Origin: JBMOMT01 sp049324835
GTDB taxonomy: Bacteria; Chloroflexota; Anaerolineae; CAYNKW01
DNA length: 46,111 nucleotides
Reading direction: 5' to 3'
Assembly: GCA_049324835.1 (NCBI GenBank)
Contig: JBMOMT010000068.1
Location: 1 to 46,111, forward strand
Shown in pieces: positions 1-7,800 of the stretch (the first letter of the stretch is position 1; each line of letters begins with the position of its first letter). The position numbers were made by a program, and so were the translations under genes. The notes beneath the pieces are model-generated. The model was not told the DNA's origin and did not search any database. It saw only the letters and a program-made list of their open reading frames with translations.

Positions 1-127
1 CGGTTCCTTCTAGCCCGGCCACTCAAAGTGGCTGGGACGGGAGCGTGCGTCTCGCTCCCAAAACTGAGCCTTGAATATCTGTTATTGTTAACGTCCTTTG
101 CCCTCACGGGCTACTGCAAAAGTCGAG
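1..127. repeat. 127-bp dispersed repeat, left copy
   Basis: This stretch is the reverse complement of 45820-45946 with one mismatch and no gap. It contains two hairpins, one pairing GGGAGCG with CGCTCCC and one pairing the two halves around CCACTCAAAGTGG. The match stops at base 127, three bases before the likely start of the JAB-E1 gene. The copy may extend beyond the window on its left. No transposase is visible in it. It is probably a dispersed or mobile repeat; its class is unknown. Confidence 0.9.
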
Positions 128-129
128 CT

Positions 130-1593
130 GTGAGACGAGAAATCATCTTTCCAGCGAACACCTGGCCTTCACTGCGAGCCTATCTGCTGGATCAGGGAGG
201 TCAGGAGCAATTGGCCTTTCTTCTTGCCGGTGTGGCACGAGGACCGGATTGGCTCCGGTTGTTGGTGCGAGAAGCTGTGCGGGTCCCCGCTGAAGCACTT
301 GAACGGCAGACGCACACTCACTTGGTTGTGAAGCCAGACTTTTCCCAGGCAATCTTGCGGCATTGTTTCGAAGAGGGTCTCAGTCTGATTGAGGTTCATA
401 GTCACCCTTTCGCACAGCGAAACGTGGCGTTCTCAGCCACCGATCTGGCTAACGAGGAGAAAAAGTTCCGCTATGTGGCCCAGCGGATCCCGCAAGTCTA
501 TCACGCCACAATGGTGATCGGCCAGAGTGACCAGGATGCCCACCTGTGGGATCAACGACGCCGGCGTGTTGTTGCGATTGATCGGGTACGATTGTTGGAC
601 ACCCCGATCACCGATCTGATTCCGAATTCCAGCTCGCGTTTGGATACAGAATCTGGCAACCCCGCACCCTGGCTGGCTCGTCAGGTACTCGCTTTTGGAG
701 AGGCTGGGCAGAAACGGCTTCAAGCTGTGCATGTAGGAGTAGTGGGCTGTGGCGGTACTGGTGCTGCTGTGGTGCAAATGTTGGCCCATTTGGGCGTGCG
801 GCATTTGGTGCTTGTGGATCCCGACACGGTTGAATTAACCAATCTTAACCGGCTGGTAGGTGCCACGCGAAGCGATGCACGCCGCGGCAGATTCAAGGTG
901 CACGTTGCCAAACGGCTGGTGCGGCGAATAAATCCGACAGCCCGAGTGCAGGCGTTATCTATGTCGGTGAGTGCCCCTGAGGCTCTGGCAGTACTGAAAG
1001 GAGTAGATCTGCTGTTCGGTTGCACCGATAGTCACGGCAGCCGGTTGATCTTGAATCAATTGGCTGTGCAATATCTGATCCCCTACCTGGATACCGGGGC
1101 CGGTTTGCGAGTTACCCCTGATGACCATTTTGAGGCTGCTGGTGGTCAGATACGATTGATAATGCCTGGCAGCTTTTGCCTGGCTTGCATAGATGGGATT
1201 GACCGCCTGCAGGCGGCGCAAGACCTGATGTCATCTCTGGCACGGCAACGTCGGATAGCCCGGGGCTATATCCAGAATGCCGATCTACCAACGCCAGCGG
1301 TGCTCTTTCTGAACAACATCTTGGCATCTCTGGCTGTGGCTGAATTCGTCAACCTCTGGACCGGCTTCCGGGCAGCGGCACCATTGCTCTACTTCGATCT
1401 ACTCCACTCACGACTGACTCCCGCTGCGGCGGAACGCCAGAGGCTGTGCATTGCTTGCGGTGAAGGAGGTAACCTGGCACTAGGTGATTTGGAACCATTG
1501 GCCTGTGTAGGGAGTGAAAATTTGTCCGATACTGTGCCAGTTCTCCAGCAGGGAAAGGAGGTGGTGGAGCATGGCCAGACCAATACCGATTAA
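130..1593 (+). CDS. JAB (MPN) metalloprotease - ThiF/E1 adenylyltransferase fusion
   Basis: Two-domain protein of about 487 residues from a GTG start. The N-terminal JAB/MPN domain shows the zinc motif: E88, H90-S-H92, then S102 and D105. The E1/ThiF domain starts near residue 195 with the nucleotide loop GCGGTG (206-211), then a DPDTVELTNLNR-type segment and two zinc CxxC pairs (C350/C353 and C440/C443). JAB domains cleave ubiquitin-like tails and E1 domains adenylate their C-termini, so the protein may both process and activate a ubiquitin-like or sulphur-carrier protein. No such substrate or E2 is in view. The frame stays open to base 28, but those 34 residues are encoded by the dispersed repeat, so GTG 130 is preferred. 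There is no good ribosome binding site there, so the 5' end could have been lost to the repeat. The end overlaps the next gene by 23 bases. Confidence 0.82.
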   Translation: MRREIIFPANTWPSLRAYLLDQGGQEQLAFLLAGVARGPDWLRLLVREAVRVPAEALERQTHTHLVVKPDFSQAILRHCFEEGLSLIEVHSHPFAQRNVAFSATDLANEEKKFRYVAQRIPQVYHATMVIGQSDQDAHLWDQRRRRVVAIDRVRLLDTPITDLIPNSSSRLDTESGNPAPWLARQVLAFGEAGQKRLQAVHVGVVGCGGTGAAVVQMLAHLGVRHLVLVDPDTVELTNLNRLVGATRSDARRGRFKVHVAKRLVRRINPTARVQALSMSVSAPEALAVLKGVDLLFGCTDSHGSRLILNQLAVQYLIPYLDTGAGLRVTPDDHFEAAGGQIRLIMPGSFCLACIDGIDRLQAAQDLMSSLARQRRIARGYIQNADLPTPAVLFLNNILASLAVAEFVNLWTGFRAAAPLLYFDLLHSRLTPAAAERQRLCIACGEGGNLALGDLEPLACVGSENLSDTVPVLQQGKEVVEHGQTNTD

Positions 1594-2086
1594 CGAAGCT
1601 GGCTTGCGGCGTGGTCGCCGACATTTTGATGCCGCGGTTGCCACTCCGACCATAGGGGTTGCCCCGCGGGTTCCCCCGACGATTGCCCCAAGAGTCTCCG
1701 CCGGTCGTTCGGCGCTCAACGGGCAATTCCTGTTATTGGTCAGCGCTCTCTTGGGCGGGTTGGCCGTTGTGTCCGGGCTGGGGTTGTGGCCAGCGATCGG
1801 CGTGAACAACCTTGGGCTGGATGAGAAAGGCACGTTTTACTTGCTGGTGAGTGGTGCCTACCTTCTGGCAACCAACGTCTACGCAAGCTGGAAGACGCGG
1901 ATGCTGCACAACCCAAGCGGTGCGCCGTGGGATGCTCGCCTTATGGCCTACGTGAATCTTGCCTTGGGAGGATTTGTCATCGCGATGCTGAGTATGGCTG
2001 TCCTGGCTGTTGTAGCACTCATCGCCGCCATGGCCTGGTTTGGGGCTCTCATCCTGGGCAGTACGGGAGGTCAGTCAGGGGAGTGA
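1571..2086 (+). CDS. Hypothetical membrane protein following JAB-E1
   Basis: Unrecognised 171-residue protein. The start at ATG 1571 is well supported by GGAAAGGAGG just upstream and lies inside the end of the JAB-E1 gene, which suggests translational coupling. The first 50 or so residues are polar and rich in Arg, Pro and Ala. Three or four hydrophobic segments follow, around residues 53-78, 88-105 and 121-165, so it should be an integral membrane protein with a cytoplasmic or disordered N-terminal tail. It has no catalytic motif I can name. The overlap with JAB-E1 suggests a shared function, possibly anchoring the module at the membrane, but that is inference. Confidence 0.65.
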   Translation: MARPIPINEAGLRRGRRHFDAAVATPTIGVAPRVPPTIAPRVSAGRSALNGQFLLLVSALLGGLAVVSGLGLWPAIGVNNLGLDEKGTFYLLVSGAYLLATNVYASWKTRMLHNPSGAPWDARLMAYVNLALGGFVIAMLSMAVLAVVALIAAMAWFGALILGSTGGQSGE

Positions 2087-2087
2087 T

Positions 2088-2261
2088 ATGGTGGAGGTTC
2101 AGATGGGACTGGAGGTGTATTATCCTCAAGATATCCGCAATGCGCTGCTTGCGGCGGAACAGGCCGTCAACGTTGTCGCCGGTGCTGTTGGCAACCTGGA
2201 AGAACCGTTTGCGGCAGGCTTTGTGCTCGGCTACTGTGCCGCACTGTCCACAATTGCCTTA
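2088..2261 (+). pseudogene. Truncated third gene of the JAB-E1 module
   Basis: A frame opens at ATG 2088, two bases after the preceding stop (TGA 2084-2086). It encodes about 58 plausible residues, including GLEVYYPQDIRNALLAAEQ and a C-terminal stretch FAAGFVLGYCAAL. At about base 2261 the DNA switches abruptly to sequence matching the RHS gene on the opposite strand (compare 5650-5745). The frame continues through that foreign DNA to 2435, but the added Arg-rich residues are an out-of-frame RHS readthrough. I read this as a gene cut short by insertion or recombination. The family is not recognised. Confidence 0.65.
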
Positions 2262-2433
2262 GTCGGTGGGGAGTTCGCCGGCCGTGTAGCGCGTCTCACC
2301 GTAGGGGTAGTAGCCCTGCCGCGAGTGCACCGCACCGGCGGCCGTCGTCGCCAGGCTGGTGCTGCCCAGGCCTGCCCTGAGTCCCTCGACAAGCTCGGGA
2401 CAGGCTCTGACGAAGGGTGGTCGCCGTGGAGAT
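2262..2433 (-). pseudogene. RHS core remnant 1
   Basis: On the minus strand this decays from the RHS core consensus: YLHGDH, then GSTSLATTAAGAVHSR, then YYPYGETRYTAGELPT. It is nearly identical in DNA to 5650-5790 of the large RHS frame. A repeat of about 50 bases (roughly 2368-2419) interrupts the segment between GDH and GST. It has no intact frame, start or end. Such orphan core fragments are common beside RHS genes, where they arise by recombination that swaps C-terminal ends. Confidence 0.8.
2368..2419. repeat. REP-like repeat inserted in RHS remnant 1
   Basis: The segment contains CCCTGAGTCCCTCGACAAGC and a partly inverted partner ending CTGACGAAGGG. It belongs to the repeat type that reads CCTTCGACAAGCTCAGGGC in other genomes. 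It splits the RHS codons for GDH and GST. Related copies lie at 3830-3889 and 5988-6030. Confidence 0.65.
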
Positions 2434-2582
2434 AGCCTGTCCTGGCAGATAGGTCAGGGTATGCTGAGCCATCTGGAAGGGGAGCGATGTTATGCCCATC
2501 GTCACGCTCCTCGAGAGCGTGGCTGAAACGGATTGTGTCTATCCAAAAAGTGGAAAGAAGCACCACCGCAGCGGCTTGTCTA

Positions 2583-2975
2583 TCAGACGTTTTCGCCGTC
2601 AGTCGAAGCAGGCTTGCGACTGATACGAATGTGTCCAGGCTGCACGACGACAAAGGCGTTGAGGAGATGCCTGCCCTGGTCTTGCACCACTCGTCTGATA
2701 CCCTGAACCAGAGCCTGGCGGGCATTGCCAGGGAAGCGGATCAGAATGACGCCGGCCGAGTCGGCGTGGCTCACATAGACCAACCAGCCAAAGTCTTTGT
2801 CCTCTGTCAGCAGAATCCGCTCTTCTCGCCTGGCCTGTTCGATCAACTCGCGGTCGTCAGAACGCTGCGTGACCTCGCTCACAGCCACAACATCGTGCCC
2901 CTCGGCGCGCAAAGTGCGCACGACGGCAAAATCGCAGCTTTCGTCGGCCAGAAAACGCAGAGTAGGGCCATCCAT
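2583..2975 (-). CDS. DUF5615 PIN-like toxin
   Basis: A 130-residue protein. The N-terminus TLRFLADESCDFAVVRTLR matches the DUF5615 PIN-like fold, with an early acidic residue (D in LADES) and a second acidic cluster in LLTEDKDFGWLV. These are the metal-binding positions of PIN-type ribonucleases. It follows the DUF433 gene with a one-base overlap (start ATG at 2975, upstream stop 2977-2975). That order, antitoxin then toxin, is the standard DUF433/DUF5615 toxin-antitoxin arrangement. The expected role is RNA cleavage held in check by the partner. The last 20 residues are polar and may vary. Confidence 0.85.
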   Translation of the reverse strand: MDGPTLRFLADESCDFAVVRTLRAEGHDVVAVSEVTQRSDDRELIEQARREERILLTEDKDFGWLVYVSHADSAGVILIRFPGNARQALVQGIRRVVQDQGRHLLNAFVVVQPGHIRISRKPASTDGENV

Positions 2976-3211
2976 CAGGCGGCCTGCAAGACGATGGTTT
3001 CGTGAGCCAAGGCGTCGGCGGCGTAAGCCAGGGCGGCCCGGATGTCTGCCTGTGTCAGGCGCGGGTAGGCATCCAACAAGTCGGTTTCCGTGGCTCCCTC
3101 GCCGAGCTTGCGAAGGATGATTTCGACGGGAATGCGTGTGCCACGAATCACCGGCTTGCCCAGCATGACGTCAGGGTTGATTTCGATGCGCTCTGTGGGT
3201 ATAGGGGGCAT
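2975..3211 (-). CDS. DUF433 antitoxin
   Basis: A 78-residue protein with the DUF433 signature: RIEINPDVMLGKPVIRGTR, then EIILRKLGEG and YPRLTQADIRAALAYA. DUF433 proteins have a helix-turn-helix-like fold, act as antitoxins to DUF5615/PIN toxins, and often repress their own operon. The start at 3211 has a strong ribosome binding site (GGAGGAATTC just before ATG). A possible -10, TAGAAT, lies at 3248-3243 on this strand, but I see no convincing -35. The gene is paired with the toxin by a one-base overlap. Confidence 0.88.
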   Translation of the reverse strand: MPPIPTERIEINPDVMLGKPVIRGTRIPVEIILRKLGEGATETDLLDAYPRLTQADIRAALAYAADALAHETIVLQAA

Positions 3212-3327
3212 TGAATTCCTCCGGTCTCATTGCTGGTGTGGTATTCTAGCGGCGATTGTAACACAGACGGAGCGATCCTGTCAAGATACCCTCCACGGTG
3301 CGACGACGGCGATGGCCGGGGTGAGCG

Positions 3328-3741
3328 CTAACGGTGGGCGACCGGCTGCCGGGCTATCCTTCTGCCCCGCAGCCGGAAGGCCACAAGCCCCAGCAAGCCC
3401 CCGGCCAAATCAACGCCGATGTCCAGCCACTCATCGGCGCCGGGCAGCCGACCCAGGTAGAACAACTGAAAGCTTTCTTGCCCCAGGGCAATGACCAGAA
3501 CCAGCACGAGCGCCAGGCTGAGAGGATGGCGGCGGATCGTTGGAGAACCGGCTCTCAACAAAAGCCCGGCCAGGAGATAGACCAGCACGGCGTAGAGCAT
3601 GGCGTGCATCACGATGTGAACCCACAGCGGGCCAAAGACGGTGTCGAACGCCCGGCGATAGACATCGGAATACCGGGCGAGCCAGCCAAAGGGGAACAGG
3701 ATACCGATGATCCAGCCGAGCAAGATGAGTTTACTTCTCAT
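3328..3741 (-). CDS. VanZ-like membrane protein
   Basis: A 137-residue protein with about four hydrophobic segments. It carries the VanZ-family end pattern: an acidic residue in a helix (QESFQLFYLGR), an arginine, then ADEWLDIGVDLAGGLLGLV. VanZ domains are small membrane proteins; in enterococci VanZ gives low teicoplanin resistance, but most homologues have no known role. The start ATG 3741 follows GGAGGGAAATC. It lies alone between the toxin-antitoxin pair and RHS debris, on the same strand as both. No resistance function is implied. Confidence 0.7.
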   Translation of the reverse strand: MRSKLILLGWIIGILFPFGWLARYSDVYRRAFDTVFGPLWVHIVMHAMLYAVLVYLLAGLLLRAGSPTIRRHPLSLALVLVLVIALGQESFQLFYLGRLPGADEWLDIGVDLAGGLLGLVAFRLRGRRIARQPVAHR

Positions 3742-3769
3742 GATTTCCCTCCGAACCGGCAGGCTGCTC

Positions 3770-3960
3770 TCAGTGAGCCTCGCCGTAAGGGCAGAACGAC
3801 TGCTACATTGCTCATCAAGATGGTACTGCCCAGACCTGCCCTGAGTCCCTCAGTCCCTGGCCTGAGGATTAGGCCTGACGAAGGGTGGTCGGGATGCAGG
3901 TAGAACAGACCGATGTTGGCCGTGTCGAGGTCTCCGTGCACGCGCACAGCCCGCCTTGGC
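3770..3960 (-). pseudogene. RHS core remnant 2
   Basis: On the minus strand the fragments read NIGLFYLHPDH, then after an interruption GST, and in another frame CPYGEA, which matches the RHS core order YLHxDHLGST...YPYGE. The REP-like repeat at 3830-3889 lies between PDH and GST, the same point as in remnant 1. Frameshifts are present and no start or stop fits. Its sequence is less like the large RHS gene than remnant 1 is, so it descends from a different RHS copy. Beyond it, 3961-4050 holds nothing I can assign. Confidence 0.65.
3830..3889. repeat. REP-like repeat inserted in RHS remnant 2
   Basis: The segment contains CCTGCCCTGAGTCCCTCAGT and ends CCTGACGAAGGGTGG, closely resembling the copy at 2368-2419. 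It interrupts the same RHS codons (between PDH and GST). Confidence 0.65.
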
Positions 3961-4050
3961 ACCAGGTCTGGGGCGGGCGTGATGGCTTTCTTGCAGCCGA
4001 GATGGCAAGCTCGATGCGTTGTAGTATCCTATGCGACGAGTGATCTGTAT

Positions 4051-4833
4051 TCAGTCACGCTGGAATACCGGGTTGCTGATGGTTAGATTGTCGGGGTCGC
4101 CAACCCGCCAACCCATCTGCACCAAGGACAGCTCCCCCTTGCATACCCGAGGGTACAGATAGATGTACCCAAAGTCTGGGTAGAGCACTCCACTTCCTAT
4201 TCCTTCGGGCCTTGGTTCGGTAGACTCCTGGTATTCCTGGATCCGAAGCAGGTCGACAGTCTGCGGTTTGAGTATCATCTGGATGGTGCTATTCGCTTGG
4301 GCAATGCCTTCGGCAAAGTACTTCATCCCTTCCATGCGCAGCTTGGGCCCATCTGGAGCATCAGTGATCAGCTCCCATTGATAGAGGGGGCTCGTGTATG
4401 AGTACGTCTCAGACATGAACACCTGCTGATATGTCCCATCCCCATGCAACAGTATTGTTTCCTCCCCCTCCATCAAGTAATCCTCTCGCCGCAGCTGTGA
4501 ACACCATTGCCAGGCAGCGATTTCATCTATATGTCCGCCCAGACCTACCATTGGCTCACACTTCGACAGAGGCATTGGCGTGGCATCCGGCGCTACGAGA
4601 TAGGGAGTGGTACCAGTCACGACGAGTGAGCCCTCAATGGGGTCTGATACGCCATAGGGCTCAGAAGAATACGATATCCGCCATTGGCCGAGCAAATCTT
4701 GCTCACTGATACGCTTCGGAACCTTGCACGGCCCATGGAAAGTGATCCCAAGACACGCTGACATCAGAGCGCCTAGCAGAATGACTGTTGCCAGCGAAAG
4801 CACTATGCTAATGCTAGTTCGTCTCATCAACAT
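4051..4833 (-). CDS. Predicted lipoprotein, possible immunity partner of the RHS toxin
   Basis: A 260-residue protein. The N-terminus is MLMRRTS followed by a hydrophobic stretch ending LLGALMSAC, a lipoprotein-type signal with the lipidated Cys near residue 27. An alternative start is the ATG two codons later. The mature part has several Cys and short beta-rich blocks (LLGQWRISYSSEP, GTYQQVFMSETYSYTSPLYQ) that recall lipocalin-like or META-like small lipoproteins, but I do not recognise the family. Its start lies inside the last codons of the RHS gene, a 20-base overlap. A gene placed immediately after an RHS C-terminal domain is usually its immunity protein, and an envelope lipoprotein would fit a toxin that acts at the envelope. 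That role is inference from position only. Confidence 0.7.
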   Translation of the reverse strand: MLMRRTSISIVLSLATVILLGALMSACLGITFHGPCKVPKRISEQDLLGQWRISYSSEPYGVSDPIEGSLVVTGTTPYLVAPDATPMPLSKCEPMVGLGGHIDEIAAWQWCSQLRREDYLMEGEETILLHGDGTYQQVFMSETYSYTSPLYQWELITDAPDGPKLRMEGMKYFAEGIAQANSTIQMILKPQTVDLLRIQEYQESTEPRPEGIGSGVLYPDFGYIYLYPRVCKGELSLVQMGWRVGDPDNLTISNPVFQRD

Positions 4834-7800
4834 AGATCACCTCCATCCAGGTGTAGTATTGCCACAGCGTGCCGCCAGGGCCTGGGGAAAAGCGCGGCTC
4901 GTTTTCACGGGTTGAGTGGCTAGTAAACGGAATGCGGGTTCCTGACTGCCACCCCGTGTCGTTAATCACCCTGACCTCCACTAGACGTCCCGGACCATCA
5001 TACCCTTCCTGATTCCTGAACTCAACGTAATAGCCGCCAAGGAACGACCCAGACCAGTCGTCGTTGAACACTGCCTTGGGTGTTTCTATGAAGAACTCAC
5101 TATCGAACTTGTGCTCGTAGGCATCTTTGTCGATGCCCACCATGTCTTTGCCTCCACCCTCCTTGAATGCTGCTCGAGCTTCCTGAACACCCTCATCTCG
5201 AATCAGATGCTGAGTGATCTCGCTTTCGTCGCCGAGTATCCGGATTTCATCTCCCCGTTCGAAATACCAGTCAACTGTGAGACTCAACGCCTCTGTAGCA
5301 TCGCCTCTTACTTCTCGATAGATGCCATAGACCACAGGCACTCCGATTTGAGGATTGGTCCAAAGGGGCTTGATGTATGGGTGGTTCAGAAAGTCCCGCA
5401 TCGCCTGCCAAATGGGCGGATTTGGCCGATGTCCACCGGGAAGCTCAGTGACGTAATGCCCGCTGGGGTCGGTGTATTTGAGCGGATTCCCCAGGACATA
5501 GCTGTACCTGTTGAACGATTGTGGCGCCGCCGGGTTGGGGATGATGGTATCGGCGGAGAGGAAGCGGCCCAGGGCGGGGGCGTAGAAGCGGGCGTGGTAG
5601 TCGTACAGACCTATTGTAGCATCGTTGCGCTGGCCTGTAAAGTGGAAGTCGGTGGGGAGTTCGCCGGCCGTGTAGCGCGTCTCACCGTAGGGGTAATACC
5701 CTTGTCGCGAGTGCACCGCACCGGCGGCCGTCGTCGCCAGGCTGGTGGAGCCGAGATGATCCCCGTGGAGATAGTATACCACGCTTCCTTGCCGCATGGC
5801 AATTCTTTGGCCGTTGAAGTGGTAGTACTTGGTGACCTGCACCACAGCGGTGGTGGCCTCGACCCAGTCGCCGGGGTTGCCCACGTTATCGGTGGCTTGC
5901 ACGCGGAAGGTGTAGCTGTGGCCGTACTCGCCGGCGTACTCGTAGCTGGTGGCCTGGGTATCGGTGAGCAGGCGCTGCCATTCGCCGCCCTGCCCTGAGC
6001 CCTGAGCTTGTCGAAGGGTCGAAGGGTCTACACGCACCTGCACGTCGTAGCCCGCCACGCCGGAGCCGGCGCCATCGCTGGCCGTCCAGGTGATGGGGAT
6101 GGTGGGCGTCGTCATACGGCGGGGGGCGGAAATCTGGGCCTCGGGGCCGGTGGTGTCGATGTAGACGGGATAAGCGTCGCTGTCGCCGCGATAGCCTGAC
6201 GTGTCCGAGATGCTGAATCTCACCCAGTTCAACGTGCCCGAGTCCTGGCTGAACGGCACAGCGGCGGCGGTGATGGTCTGGGTCAGCGTCGTGCTGGTGG
6301 AACCGGTGCAGGTGCAAGACACCGTGTTCCAGCTTTGCCTGTCATCGGTCGAGTACTCGCACACCGCCGAGCCCACATCCAGGCCGGGGGCCGCATCGCG
6401 CACCTGGACGCTGACGGTGGGTGTGTGGTCGGCCACCCAACCCACCGGGCTAAAGTTGCTCCACCCGCCGGGGGCAGAGGAGTTGATCTGCACCGTGTAG
6501 GCGCCGCTCGTCCCCAGACGGCCCATCTGGTCCTCGATGCGGAACTGCACCCGGCTCAGCATGCCTGAGTCCTGGCCGAAAGGCACGGTGGCGGTGATGG
6601 TTTGAGTGAACGTGGTGCCATCGCTGCCGGTGCAGGACGCCGCCAGCCAGCCGCTCCAGTTGACCCCGCCGTCGGTCGAGAAGCGGTGCTGGGCCGTGCT
6701 CACCGCCAGGCCGACGCCCAGGTCGCGCACCTCGATGCTGACGGTGGGCGTGAGGTTGTTCGTCCAGCCGAGCGGGCTAAAGCCGTCCCAGTCTCCCGGC
6801 GGCGCCTGGTCGAGCACGATGGTGTCGGAGGACTCGTTGCTCTCGTTGCCGGCGGCGTCGCGGTACTTGACGTACACCGTGCGCTCGCCCTCGGCGTCGC
6901 GCAGTTGCCAGCCGCTGCGGGTCGTGGCGTAGGGCTCCCAGCCCGACCAGCTTTCCCCATCGTTTCTGAAGCACATCTGTGTCACGCCAGAGCCGGGCGA
7001 GGGGTCGCTGGCGGAGAGGTGCAACGTCACACTGCGGCTGTCCGTCCAGGCCGCGCCGTTGTTGATGGTGACGCTGCCGCCCGGCGGGGTGTTGTCCACG
7101 TTAAAGTTGCGGGTGAGCGGTGTGCTTTGGGTGCTGTTGCCGGCCACGTCGGCGGCATAGATGCCGACGGTGTGCGAGCCGTCGGCAGGATTGTTCACGT
7201 CGAAGGACCAGGGAGAGCTGCTGCCCAGTGCGTTCCAGTCGCCCCCATCGATGCGCCACCGCGTGCCGTCCACGCCGCTGGTGCGGGCGTGCTCGGCGGT
7301 GGTCACGCGGAAGGCAATCCGCGTGCTCAGGTTGCCCCGGATGAGTGTGTTGAGCACCTCGGCCTTGGAGTTCTGCGTCGCCAGCACGACGACCAGGCCA
7401 AAGGCGCGGCCTTTGCTCACCAGGCGGATGAGGTCGGTGTAAAAGGCGCTGCGCAGCCCGGCCTGGAGGGCGATGTCGGTCACTTCGTCCACGATCAGCA
7501 GAAGCAGGGGTAGTGGCTCATCTGCAACCCGGTTGTAGGCCGCCAGGTCGCGGGCCAGGACGCCGGCGAACAGCGCCCGGCGGCAGTCGAGCTCGGCCAG
7601 CAGGCGGGCGGTGAGCGCCGCCGCCTCGTCCACCTCGGTGGCGATGGGGGCGAACAGGTGCGGGATGCCGGCGTAGGCCTGGAACTCGACCTGCTTGGGA
7701 TCCACGATCGCCACCTGCAACTCCTGGGGCGTGTGAGCCATCAACAGCGCCACGAGCATCGTGTTGAGCCAGGTGGACTTGCCGCTGCCCGATTCGCCGC

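Noticed and set aside
28..129. In-frame ATG at 28 as start of the JAB-E1 gene, giving a hydrophobic N-terminal segment
   Set aside because: Those 34 codons lie wholly in the dispersed repeat, which also occurs inverted at the other end with no gene; the apparent membrane segment is incidental.
6602..7513. A 303-residue frame antisense to the RHS protein
   Set aside because: It is Ala/Val/Arg-rich and low in complexity, an expected shadow of the GC-rich Ig-like repeats.
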